DNA of 34,035 bases, from contig MNCI01026509.1 in assembly GCA_015680685.1 (NCBI GenBank), forward strand, positions 7,515 through 41,549. The letters are read 5' to 3'. Position 1 is the first letter of the stretch; the number at the start of each line of letters is the position of its first letter. The DNA is from Gnetum montanum. Lineage: Eukaryota > Streptophyta > Gnetopsida > Gnetales > Gnetaceae. The notes under the pieces were generated by a model. It was not told the DNA's origin. It saw only the letters and a program-made list of their open reading frames with translations, and ran no database searches. Below, one piece after another: positions 20,300 to 30,495 of the stretch. The position numbers and the translations under genes are program-made.

Positions 20300-21000
20300 T
20301 GTGGTTAGCATGTTATTCCTTGGATGACTGTTAACTTTTATGGGTCTATCTCAATCCCTTTTTGCAAAATTTAGTGCCCTAGCACAATGCTTTTTTGGAC
20401 CATGCAATGTCTCTTTTGCTAGTTGAGACATAGGTTTATCTCTACACATCTCTTTAGTACTTGCTCAAGTTAGTCAAAGGCTTTCTCAAATGTAGCTCCA
20501 TAGGTGGAGAAGTCATCCATGAAGACTTCAACACCAATACTGATTTGTTGTTGAAAGATACTAAGGACCAAGCATTGAACTATTGTAGGGGCATTGCATA
20601 GGCCAAAGAACATCTTATAGTATGAAACATCTCCTAGGAACTTGTGAATGTTGTCTTGGCTTGGTATTTTGGTGCTATTTGGATTTGGTTATAGCCACTA
20701 TAACTTTCCAAGAAACTATAATAATAATTCTTGGATATGGTATCTAACATTTGATCTACAAATGGAAAAGAAAAATGATCTTTAAATGTTGCTAGATTTA
20801 ACAACGTAAAGTTAATGCAAACTTTCCATTTTCCATCCTTCTTTGACACTACTATGGATGGGCTAACCCACTCACTATTTATGATTGGATAGATGAACCC
20901 TACCTTGAGGAGTTGCTTGGTCTTGTCCTTGACGATTTACTTTATTTTGGGGTTCAACCACCTTTGTAGCTATCTTCTAGGCTTCATGGCTAGGTCAATG
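20300..21000 (-). pseudogene. Reverse transcriptase domain of the central element
   Basis: This RT would copy element RNA into DNA. Ordered motifs on the minus strand are INSEWVSPSIVVSKKDGKWK, then VCINFTLLNLATFKDHFSFP, FVDQMLDTISKN, FLESYSGYNQIQIAP, and the active site VFMDDFSTYG with FMDD at 20523-20512. FMDDFSxYG is the form seen in Athila/Tat-branch RTs. An open stretch of 71 codons remains at 20849-20634; elsewhere there are stops. It is absent from both flanking elements. Confidence 0.85.
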
Positions 21001-21439
21001 TAGATGGGATATTAGAATATCCTTGGATTCATTCCTATTAGTTCTGGATATGACCAAGTAAAGGCTATTGACCATTTATTCATCACTTTTAACAATTTTT
21101 ATTTTTGTTTAGGAGCAAGTTTGGCATTAATGATGACTGATTTACCATTCTTTAAAAATGCATACTCCATACTAACTAGTAAATTTTTTAGTTTTAAGGG
21201 CTCCTCCTTGAAGTGATTAGGTATCTCCAACTCTCCCTAATAGGTATCATCATCTTAATTAGAGAGTTGGAAATGAACTTGTTTGATTTTGTCAATGCTT
21301 TCAACATATGCACATGTTAAGCTCTCAATTAGCTTCATGCATATTATGTTGCTATCAGAATTAGCTATCAGCCACTAGGTGCCATCTTGTTTCATGCTAT
21401 TGCATATAGACACTATTGAATATTAATTGCTTGAGCACA

Positions 21440-22010
21440 CTAATTGCATGCCTTAATGTATGTGCTCTTGATGGACCAAATCCTTTGCACGCAATTGCAC
21501 CTTTTATCACTATACGTAATGCATGGAATACACTTCTTCTCAATCTTTCCTAGCTCATTTTCATTAGGTATTTTGAGAGATAGGTTCCTTATACCCATTT
21601 GCACATCGATCATGCTTAACTATGCCCTTTCCATAATGATGGGGAAGTCACTTTTACAATTGTCCACCTTGATTATCAGAAAATCAGCAGGCTAGAACAA
21701 CCCAGAGATTGTGATCATAATGTCCTCTATTAATCCCAAAGGGATAGTAATTGACTAATCTAGTAATTCTAAATGAATGTTTCTCTTCGTGAGAGGTGGT
21801 AGTTTCTAGGCCTTGTACATATAATGAGAGATGAGGTTAACTCTAGGACCAAAGATAAAAAGAGCTTTACATGGCTCTTGTCTAGAAATCTGTAAATAGA
21901 TGAGTGGAATTTCTAGAGTAGATCTTTTTGTAGGAAGGTTTCCAGCCTTAATCCAATCAAAAATAGCATGGGTTAACATTATAGTATGAATCCTAGGTAT
22001 CACATGATTT
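21440..22010 (-). pseudogene. Retropepsin-like protease of the central element
   Basis: It follows gag and precedes RT. The minus strand reads IPLIYLQISRQEPCKAL, then FIFGPRVNLIS (about 21900-21835), where DSG should be; the catalytic triad is destroyed in a different way from the left and right copies. The later RPWLAT-like block is recognisable but damaged near 21650-21590. The linker to RT continues to about 21200. Confidence 0.65.
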
Positions 22011-22014
22011 GAAG

Positions 22015-24420
22015 GGCATTCAAAGGTATTTGATGCAAAGGATGAGGGTGATGGAGATGTCAGACGATCAACCGATGTAGGTTGTGAGGGTTGGAGAGGA
22101 CTACTAGGGTGGAAGAAAGATAATTTCCTTGATCAATTACCTAGACCACTTGGTTGGAAAATTGGTTATGAATTCATAGCCATTGAAGCATTTCATTGTT
22201 GCGATTGTGGAGAAATCTCACCTTGCATGGATGGAGTAGGAGGTGACTAAGTTGAAGGTGAAGGTGTAGGTGTAGAGGGATGTGGAGGATGATAAGGATA
22301 TGGATATTGGTTTTCTCCTCAAGTAGATGGTGAATGTGTTCAATGATATTTTGGAGGGTAATAGTAATGTTAAACTGATGCATGACTTGTAGAACTTCTA
22401 GGGGAGATGGATTACTAAACATAGTACCTATATGGATCTAGTTACCTATAAGGGTATTGCTGCCTTGGCAGTGGCATTCCCCATGATTGTGGTTAATACC
22501 AATATTGGTATTGTTTGTATAGTTTTTGAAGAGTCCCACTTGGATAGTAAGCTTGTTGTTGCTAGTGGAAATGTCTTGGACTGCATTGAGGATAAGGAAA
22601 TCATCTTGGAGCTTGCCTACGTGTTAGGTAAGGATTCAATGCGTACACTCTAGACTCTTGTAAGTGTGACATCATAGGGCAACATCCCTTTGGATGTTCA
22701 TATTGATAGATGTTACATTTAGTTTCATCATTAGAGTCAGAATACACAACTTTCTATAGCATCTTTGCCCTTACCTCTTTAGTAAGCACACTTAGCTTCT
22801 TTTTTCCATCTACAATTACGATCCCAATTTTGCTCTTTAGATTCTTCAACAATCTTTAAAGTGATTTGAAACTTTTTATTCAAAGAGTCCTATAACTTGT
22901 CAACCTTGGCCAAAATGTCAGAAACAAATTTTTGGATGGGCAAGGTCTTTCTATTTACCACTTCATCAAGTGGTGACTCCTCTTTCTCACAAAATCGAAC
23001 CTCTCATTTTTTGATAGATGGATTCCTATTATATTCTTCAACATTTTTCCTTTTTTGTAACTCACCTTCTTCTTTTGCTACCTACTCAACTAACCTTTAG
23101 ATATAATGAGCTCTCATTTTGGACAACCTTCCATGGATATACACCCCAAGGGTTCTTCTTTTTCCCACTCTCAGCCCATCTATGACATGGCGAAATTGTT
23201 TTCTTTGAGAATAATCATAACTAGGAAATCAATGTAGGAGTGAATAGTATAGACCCATGGTAACATCCAAGGGTTCATGTGTTCCTTGTTTCTAGCCTTG
23301 GATTTGCCTTCTTAGATTAGACATTTTGGAATACATTTGGTATTTTTCATTGAATAATTCTAACATGGTACTCCATTTGCAGATAGATTTTGGTTCTAAG
23401 GACTGGTACTAGGTTTTAGCTTCCTTAATGAGTATCCTTGGGAAAAGCTTGAGATTTTGCCACTCATTCTCTATGTTCCATAAGGCATAGGCATCTTGAA
23501 AAGCTTGTAGAGGTGTTTACAGATCAGAATTGTATCCCCTCTCAAATCTTAGGATATTGTTCATATTTAGGCACTTGATCCAACTATCTTTCATATGCCT
23601 GGTTGGGATTTTCACTACCTTCATAATGTTGAGCATACTTTGAGTTGCCAATAATGGTTCATTATCATTGTTGTGTTGATGACACCAATGATGGTTTTGG
23701 CCATCCCTTTGATTTTGGTGGCCTTCATGATCATTGTTATTTCATCGATCACCTTCATCATGGTTATTTTGATGGTGATTTCCATGAGAATCGTCAAATG
23801 AAGAGGAGTGTTTGAAATTATATGAAGAGGATGAAGAGGAAGGTGGACTACCATCACCATTACAGTGTCCACCACCACTCTCACACTTTTTATGATCATC
23901 ATACTTAGATACCTTGTTGTTATGATGTTTACCTGAGTTGCTACCTTGGTTATGAATCTTTCTTAACCCTAGTTTATGAATAGTCAATCATAGGATTAGG
24001 TTCACACCCTTACCATTAGTAATAAGGGGTGGAGAATCTTCACGTTGAGAACCTTCCAAGGGAGGATCCTCATTGTCCTCTTGATCTAGTAGGAATAAGG
24101 GGTTAGTATAATGTTTTCCCTTTGTAGATTCATGGAGTTTCTCCTAACATTTATCTCTTTTATGTTGTGTTTCAGTGGGACAACTGTTCTAAGTGTCATA
24201 TCCATCCACAACATACTCCTTGTGAAGATTTGCTATGCCAAACTTCTTAAGGATTTTAAATAGCATTCTAGGCATAGATTTATTAGGAGACAAGATGACA
24301 TTTCCCTACATATCACACCATCACATCTATTCTTCTAGATGTAGGATGAAGGTGAAATTTGGCACAAACTCATCTGGATGAGTGTATACCACCTTGCATT
24401 CTTGTGGGACTAGTGGTTTA
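22015..24420 (-). pseudogene. gag of the central element, heavily mutated
   Basis: It aligns with the left and right gag genes. Landmarks are THPDEFVPNFTFILHLEE (about 24395-24340), the Asp/His/Ser-rich stretch (24000-23690, for example GNHHQNNHDEG), the capsid-like LNMNNILRFERGYNSD (about 23560), WSTMLELFNEKYQMYSKMSN (about 23375), FPSYDYSQRKQFRHVIDGLR (about 23185), and the zinc-knuckle region near 22670-22710. It carries more stops and shifts than the gag of the two pol-less copies. Confidence 0.7.
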
Positions 24421-24588
24421 GTATCTTCTGGCTTTCAAGAAGGAGAAGAAATTTTGCAAAACAAAATTAAATTGTCAGTGTGCTTTTATAATTTTTATGT
24501 ATAGTGGGAATGATATTAATCTTTAGGTTCATACAACAATATAATGGTATTCACTTAGGCCTAAATAGTGCACATTCCATAAACAAAG

Positions 24589-24606
24589 TCCTTGGCAACG
24601 GTGCCA
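24589..24606 (-). other. Primer binding site, tRNA-Asp type (central element)
   Basis: The minus strand reads TGGCACCGTTGCCAAGGA, one base from the LTR end. It differs from the remembered tRNA-Asp PBS at three positions, all G-to-A. It fixes 24608-25502 as the 5' LTR. Confidence 0.8.
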
Positions 24607-24607
24607 A

Positions 24608-25502
24608 TGATGAGTGGTGAGGTACCCCTATGCCCAACCATATAAATCACAAGTGTTCATGTACAATATAGTCAAATTTTGTGGACTTCATCATTTCTAG
24701 TGTATGAGCCCTTTAGGAAGTAAATCTAGCCTTAAGGTCAATTGTTGGTTTCCCAATTACACTTGTGACATTCGTTGGTATGGTTAAGTGTAATTGAGAC
24801 ATTCGATTTGTATCATTTTTATGTTTTATAGTTGAGTGCTTGAAATGTAGATAAAAGGAATTTAGTTAAATAATATAAATTAACTAATTAACTAATCATT
24901 TACCAAATCCTAACATAAGTATTTATTTCCACTTTTTGTACACATCCTAAACCCATGTATCCACTACTGGGCAACCAAACGCTATGCTACTAAGCATACC
25001 AAGCGATAACGTCGTTGGGATTATCAAGCGAATACATGTTATGCTCAAAGTGGTTGTACTTATGTGTGTAATCTATCTAGCTAAATTTCTTATGTAGCAC
25101 ATTCACTGGAAAATAATTGATAATTAATTAAAAATATTTAATGAATAATTGAAAACAGTAAATGCATATAGAAAATATCTAATCTATCCAAAGTGCTACA
25201 AGGTTTATCAGAAAGCTCATCTTTATTGCCACACACACTATCATGCTAAGGTACAACTATGCTTGAATAAAGATCTATACACTTAATGACTCTTGCTGTG
25301 GACATGGGGAAAAAATTCTAACTTTTGAATGAAAAAAATGCAAGAGCTCTACTACTATTGAAATCTAGATTGCGATAAATGTGGCTGGTAGGCATGTATT
25401 TATAGGCTACAGACAAACACTACATCGATAGGGCCTCATTGATGTAGGACGAGATGCATCAACGAGGCCTCATTGACATAGTCAACCAACAACTACTCAT
25501 CA
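24608..25502 (-). repeat. 5' LTR of the central element (895 bp)
   Basis: It opens (plus strand) with TGATGAGTGGTGAGGTACCCC and ends ACTACTCATCA. It is collinear with 12149-13078, including the terminal inverted TGATGAGT/ACTCATCA, the TATAAATA at 25397-25404 and decayed GAGGCCTC repeats at 25430-25480. Confidence 0.85.
25397..25404 (-). promoter_or_regulatory. TATA box of the 5' LTR (central element)
   Basis: TATAAATA on the minus strand, in the same position relative to the LTR edge as 12941-12948. It would drive the genomic RNA of the element. Confidence 0.6.
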
Positions 25503-26029
25503 AAAAGAAAAACTTTTTGCTTTTAGGATTGTCTACTAAGGTTTACAACCTTACAATTGATACTTTGAAAAAAGAAGTGATGAAAATTAATTATTAGTAG
25601 GGAAAAAGGTCCCAATCCTAACAAACTTTGCATCACTTTTTAAAATCCATACTTAAACTTAAAATAACGATAGGATTCAAAATAAAGAGTTATGGCTTAA
25701 TCCCAATATTTGTTTCAAAGTAAGAAAGTGGTACCACTAATGGAAGATCTTGACCTCGTTGCTTGTTATTGATCCTCGATTAAGAATCATTACCAACAAC
25801 TATAAAATGCTTGTTGACACAAGTTTTAATCTTTAAGTTAATAGTATTCTTGTCAAATAAGGAAAAATTTATGTTACAAGCTTTGTCTCTAAGCTATTTA
25901 ATGCTTTCTCTAGTACTAGTAACAATATACATAGGAGCTTTTGTCTTTTTTGGATTCTTTATTATCATTTGATCACTTTTATAATTGACATTTTATCTAT
26001 AGCTTTAGCTTTATATTATTTTTCTATAT
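25503..26029. other. AT-rich flank, no gene recognised
   Basis: It starts with AAAAG, the possible target-site copy. It may be the downstream part of the LINE-like relic next to it, but no motif is readable. Confidence 0.35.
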
Positions 26030-26500
26030 ATTCAACTTGAACACATTCTTTTTAAGAATCTTTTTTCTCGAGGAGAAAAGGACCAACATTAAAAAAATGT
26101 CCTTTATGATAGTAAAAGTTACAAGAATTAGAAAGTTTATAATATGTAATTGGCTAAATATAAGTCTTTTCTCTTACTTGTAATACCAATTACTTTTTAG
26201 GATTAAGAATGTTAAATTTTAATAAAAAAATATCTATGAAAACTAAGAATTATAGAAATGGGCTCCATATGCTTAACAAGATTGAGAAGAGTAATAATTT
26301 TTTGCTTAGCTTTTTGAAAAATCAATGGAAGATTATATAACTCGACAAAACATAGAACTTTAGCATATTTTTTAGATTGGACATCAAACTCTGGAGCTTA
26401 CTTATGAATGATTAACATTGCATGTGTATGTATAAAAACCACTATATCTAGGACACATTGCACCATTGAAGCATTGTTAAACTCGATAAGGAAATCATAG
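26030..26500 (-). pseudogene. Possible LINE ORF1 relic (DUF4283/zinc-knuckle type)
   Basis: Plant L1-type LINEs carry an ORF1 RNA-binding protein with a DUF4283 domain and a zinc knuckle. The minus strand reads YDFLIEFNNASMVQCVLD, then APEFDVQSKKYAKV, VELYNLPLIFQKAKQ and NLVKHMEPI. These follow the order F-V-F-....V, W-P-F, P-V-W-V-x-L-x-N-LP-x-x-W and L-x-x-I-G-x-P-I of DUF4283. A later YYHKGHF may be the remnant of the zinc knuckle. Reading is interrupted by stops. Similarity is from memory of the pattern, so the call is tentative. Confidence 0.4.
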
Positions 26501-26785
26501 TAATAATAATAATAATACTACCTAGCATGAAGGATTTGAATATCATGTTTTTTCATCACATTATTTAATTGTGAAATGAAACTTTGATTATGAGGCAAGT
26601 AAACCAAAGTTTGATTGAACACATATTGTGATAAAAGATTAGCAACCAATGACTCATAGGTTTACTTAAGGTACCTTTTATTTTATTTGTATCAAGAGGG
26701 AGGGGAAGGAGGAGAAGGTAAAAAGCAAGGAGTTGTAAAAGAGGGCCGAGTAGACAAATGTCAAGGAGAAGGTAAAATGCGAGCA

Positions 26786-27561
26786 TCACATGCACGATTT
26801 GGTCAAACTCCATAGACTAAGTGCCTACACGCCTTATGGAACACTTAAGGTTAATTGTTTGTTGTCTTCCAAGACTTGTATTTTTCATGGTTGTATGGTT
26901 AAATAAGTCTGAGGTATGTGATTTTTATATCTTTTATGTTTTATCGCTTATGCTAGGAGGAGAAAGGGTGAAGAGACTAAGTAACTAATTTTAACTAACT
27001 AAGTTCTAATACCTAGCATCAGTATCTGTCCCACTTGCCATTCACACCTTAAACCAATGCAACCTTCTGAGATTACCAAACGCTATTTGTTGCTGGGATT
27101 ACCAAGCATAACGCACGTGCTTGAAGCGGTCGTACTGAATGTACTTAACTAGGAGTAAGGGTTGAGAGAGATTTAATTAACTAATAAAGCATTTAAACAT
27201 TAATAATAATTAAATTCCTATTTAGCTTAGTCCATGCACTGTAAGGTTTATCCAAAAGTTCATCTTTATTTCAGTACACAAACTTGTGCTCAGGTACAAT
27301 ATTTGCTCAAATAAAGATCTATTCACTTTGGGACTCCTACTACGGGCACATGGAAATTACTCTAACTCTGGAATGGAAAAACTGCAAGAGTTTGGCTAAG
27401 GTATAAATCTAGATGGAGAAACAAGGGAGGACTACCTCTTATTTATAGATTTGGCAATGTGCTACGATATCATGTATGTGATATCGTAGGAGAAGATGTG
27501 ATATTGTGTACGATTCATCACATACAAAATATTGTAGCACATGAAATATTGCATCCCATGA
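26786..27561 (-). repeat. 3' LTR of the right element, truncated
   Basis: Similarity to the left LTR begins at CATGCACGAT and runs to the U3, ending at the PPT-like TACCCCTATGAC (27562). The expected CTCATCA end reads CCCATGA. The U3 (27450-27561) has several GATATC/GATATTG strings and is longer than in the left LTR. It contains TATAAATAAG at 27438-27447 (minus) and an AATAAA-like signal near 27268. Confidence 0.75.
27438..27447 (-). promoter_or_regulatory. TATA box of the right LTR
   Basis: The minus strand reads TATAAATAAG, identical to the left element at 4450-4459. Confidence 0.55.
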
Positions 27562-27573
27562 TACCCCTATGAC
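27562..27573 (-). promoter_or_regulatory. Polypurine tract of the right element
   Basis: The minus strand reads GTCATAGGGGTA, abutting the LTR edge as in the central element (one base different). Confidence 0.55.
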
Positions 27574-27779
27574 TGAATAAAAACTTGTCCTCAAGTTACT
27601 TACAAAATATTGGGAAGGTATGGGATTATTGACTTGAATGGAACTAATGTTGAATGGGATGACATGTGAACGGATCATCATTACAGAACATGAAAAAACT
27701 AGTGTTCACAACAACAAAAGTGAACACTTTATACATTTGACATCAGGCCTTATTTGGCAACTGAGAGAGAAGAGAGAAG

Positions 27780-28120
27780 AGAGAAGAAGTCTGCTACTAC
27801 CAATGACAAGATTGCACCTTTCGTTGTCTATCTGTAAGCATGCCATCCATCTCGTTCCTTGCATAGCTGCTTCAGCACTGATCCATTCCAAGTGTTCCCT
27901 CCAGATCCAATCCATTGTTGTATGATTGCCATCTGCACATACAACATAGTCTTAAATTAGCAAGGGTAAATGAATCACAATGTAGTTGATACCTTACTTT
28001 GGTGAAAGATCCATTGGCTGAGTTGTGGTATGGCTGATACGGGTTTGGAGATATGATAGTGGTGACTACCGAAGGTGTAGGGGCTAGGAGAAAATTGAAA
28101 AAAATCAAAAAAATTGGGTC
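27780..28120 (-). other. Unexplained insert with gene-like look and a possible 65-bp intron
   Basis: This stretch has no counterpart in the central element. On the minus strand it reads TPSVVTTIISPNPYQPYHNS, then ANGSFTK, followed by AAA|GTAAGG (27997) and TTGTATGTGCAG (to 27933). After this join the frame continues MAIIQQWIGSGGNTWNGSVL, then KQLCKERDGWHAYR, before a stop. Donor and acceptor fit plant consensus, but 65 bp is short for a plant intron. It may be a captured host fragment or chance. No family was recognised. Confidence 0.3.
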
Positions 28121-28122
28121 AG

Positions 28123-28134
28123 GACCCCCATGAC
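28123..28134 (-). promoter_or_regulatory. Internal PPT-like block (right element)
   Basis: The minus strand reads GTCATGGGGGTC. It is almost the same as the true PPT and lies at the border between the insert and the 3' non-coding region. Function is inferred. Confidence 0.35.
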
Positions 28135-29484
28135 TAAGAGCGAACCTCTGGTAGTGATAGAATGGAGAAAGAAAAAGAATAAGAAAGATGGAGAAAAAGA
28201 GACAACTATAACGTCGATGAAATGGATGTCAAGAGGGAAATGAACAAAATAGAGTGGATTGTAAAAATTTTAAGGGAAAGAATTTAATTGGTGTACCAAA
28301 TAGGAATGCCAGTGGGTCCTCCCCAAAGCAGGCTTATGCCCTTAATGCCATGAAAAACCCACATTCAAAGAGTTCGTAGGCTCTAGGAATGTCATTTGGA
28401 ATAAGAGTTAAATTCTTAACCACAAGAATTTACGAGAAAGAAAACAATGCGTCAACCAAAATATACACTAATGATACAACCAGCAATGAGGTGAACAATG
28501 GAGGAAGAATTATGAAAAGAAGAGAATGGAATAGAATCTCAAGAACAAGGTGATGTACAACCCTTTGTGTAGTTAATGATTAATGTGACTTAGTAGATCC
28601 CATTCCAAGTATGGCCTCAAACAAACCACATCTAGTGACTTCACATCAATGCATTCAGCCAATCCATCCACTTGAAGTAACAAGAATGCATCCCTCAAAG
28701 AGCCACCACCATTCTAAAAAAATGAAGGAGGAGAGAAGAAGAAGTAAGGAGGGCCTTGGTTTCAGGGAACATTTTTATTTTAGTTCCAAAACCAATGCTT
28801 CTAGCCCAAATGATTATTTCATCTAAGGGGTGTGCTTTGAATTCTTATAGTTATTTTTTTTTGTGTTTTTGTGTGAGAACCACAACATGCAAAGACTTAT
28901 TATTTTATTTACTCAACTTTCCAATAATTGGGTAATGTGGAAATGGTAAAAGAACTCAAGAAGAAAACATCCAAGCACCCAAGAGAATGGCCAACACAAA
29001 TGCATCAAGTTCCCTTGAAGCCACACCCTTTTCAATCCTTGAGTCCTTCCTTTGAGAAATGCCCAGTCAGTGATTCATTATAGTTCTTATTATTGAGAAA
29101 GGGACTATACAGTTCCAAGACATGAGAGACCATAGAAATTTGTGGATGTATGGATGAAGTGGACTCATTGCCTATCATATCAAAAGAACCATACCTTAGT
29201 ATCAACATCATAACTTAAAGGTAAAAGCCAAACATTAGCAACTAGTGGAAGATAGTTCATACCATCATAAGAGCACTTATTGGATGAAAAGCTTAACAAA
29301 ATAGATAAGAACACCTACACACATAGAAAGAAATGAAAAATGAAAAATTATGTTGTAAAAAAAGAAGAAAAGTTAAAGGAATTTTTAAAACAAAAATATG
29401 CAAAAAAAAATGTGTAAAACAAAAATGTGTAAAACAAAAACTAAAAAGAACTGAGGGCCTCAAATGATTAGCATAGGTGGCCAT
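28135..29484. other. 3' non-coding region of the right element
   Basis: It shares blocks with 16960-18290 (GGTCCTCCCC, GTGGACTCATTGCCTAT and the A-rich end with repeated AAAACAAAAATGTG at 29390-29445). Small frames here do not persist between copies. Confidence 0.5.
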
Positions 29485-29496
29485 CTCCCCCATGAC
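29485..29496 (-). promoter_or_regulatory. PPT-like block after the pol deletion point (right element)
   Basis: The minus strand reads GTCATGGGGGAG, identical to 156-167 in the left element. Confidence 0.4.
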
Positions 29497-29559
29497 TGAA
29501 TTGAAAGGGAGAGATCCAAAATAATGAGCATTTGTTTCAATTTCTTAAAAGTGTCCAAC

Positions 29560-30330
29560 TTCTCCCAATTGATGTTTTCAGGTTAACGGTTGAAAGTTGG
29601 CGATGCTCATATTCCAATGTTTCTATGCTTTTGTTGTGGGTGCAAGTTGTTTCCCCAGTTCATTCTGTGCATGTTGGTGGGTTGCTCTCTTGATTAGCTA
29701 TCAACCACTGGGTGTTCTCTTGTTGTGTGGTTGCTACATATAGGCACCTTTGTATCTAAGTTTTATGGGCACATGAATTACATGTAGGAGATGCCGAGCA
29801 TTCCTCCATGTCATCACCCTTTGAGTCACTGTATGTGATGCATGAAACTTTCTTCTTCTCGATCTTTCCATAAATATTTTCCTTAGATATTTCCAAGGAA
29901 AGATCATAGATTCCTAGGAATGCATTTATGATACTAGCCATGCCCTCCCCATTGTAATTGGGAAGTTCCCTTTGTTATTGTTAACTTCTATCACTAGGAA
30001 ATCAACTAGGTATGACCAACCACACATAGTGGTAACGATGTCCTTCACCAATCCTAAGAGAATGGTGATGGACTGGTTAACCAACTCTAGTTGAATATTT
30101 CTCTTCTTGAGTGGAGGTAGGTTCTAGGATTTATACATTTCTTGTGAGATTAAGTTAACTCTATAACCTGAGTTAAGAAGAGCCTTATGAGGTTCAATCC
30201 CAGTGACTTGGAGATAAATTAGGCGGTTTCCAGGATCAGAGAATTTCTTGGGGAGGTGGTCCACCTTGATCTAGTTAGTAATGGTATGTGTTAACATAAC
30301 TATGTGCATTGAGCTCTATTGTTGGTTTGA
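29560..30330 (-). pseudogene. Retropepsin-like protease of the right element, Asp-to-Asn
   Basis: The minus strand reads LIYLQVTGIEPHKALLNSGY, then RVNLISQEMY (about 30215-30130). The D-S-G triad is N-S-G, with AAC at 30174-30172. The later block includes NAFLGIYDLSLEISKENIYG near 29925-29860. A linker to the deleted RT follows, with NQESNPPTC near 29690. The same Asn in the left copy suggests a shared ancestor already lacking the catalytic Asp. Stops occur near 30127 and 30095. Confidence 0.7.
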
Positions 30331-30495
30331 AGGGAGCTTCGAAGCCTTGTTTGTTGGAGGAGTGTGCACAGACTTAATTTCTTGTGCTTATGAGTGCTTT
30401 TTTGGGCTTTTGGTTCTGAGGAAAGGTCTTCTCTTCATGTAGTTATCAAAACTAGTAGTGGCTTGAAGGTTTATAGCTCTTGTAGCATTACGTTG

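Larger units (their letters stand above)
12149..25502 (-). mobile_element. Full-length but decayed Athila/Tat-like Ty3/gypsy retrotransposon (about 13.35 kb)
   Basis: On the minus strand the order is 5' LTR (25502-24608), PBS, gag, PR, RT, RNase H, integrase, long 3' region with an extra ORF, PPT, 3' LTR (13078-12149). This PR-RT-RH-INT order defines Ty3/gypsy. The tRNA-Asp PBS, the FMDDFS RT motif and an additional ORF in the env-like position point to the Athila/Tat branch. The flanks are GAAAG (12144-12148) and AAAAG (25503-25507), a plausible 5-bp target duplication with one change. The LTRs differ by roughly one base in eight over their first 250 bp, counted by eye and mostly transitions, so the insertion is old. 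All ORFs carry stops and shifts. Confidence 0.85.
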
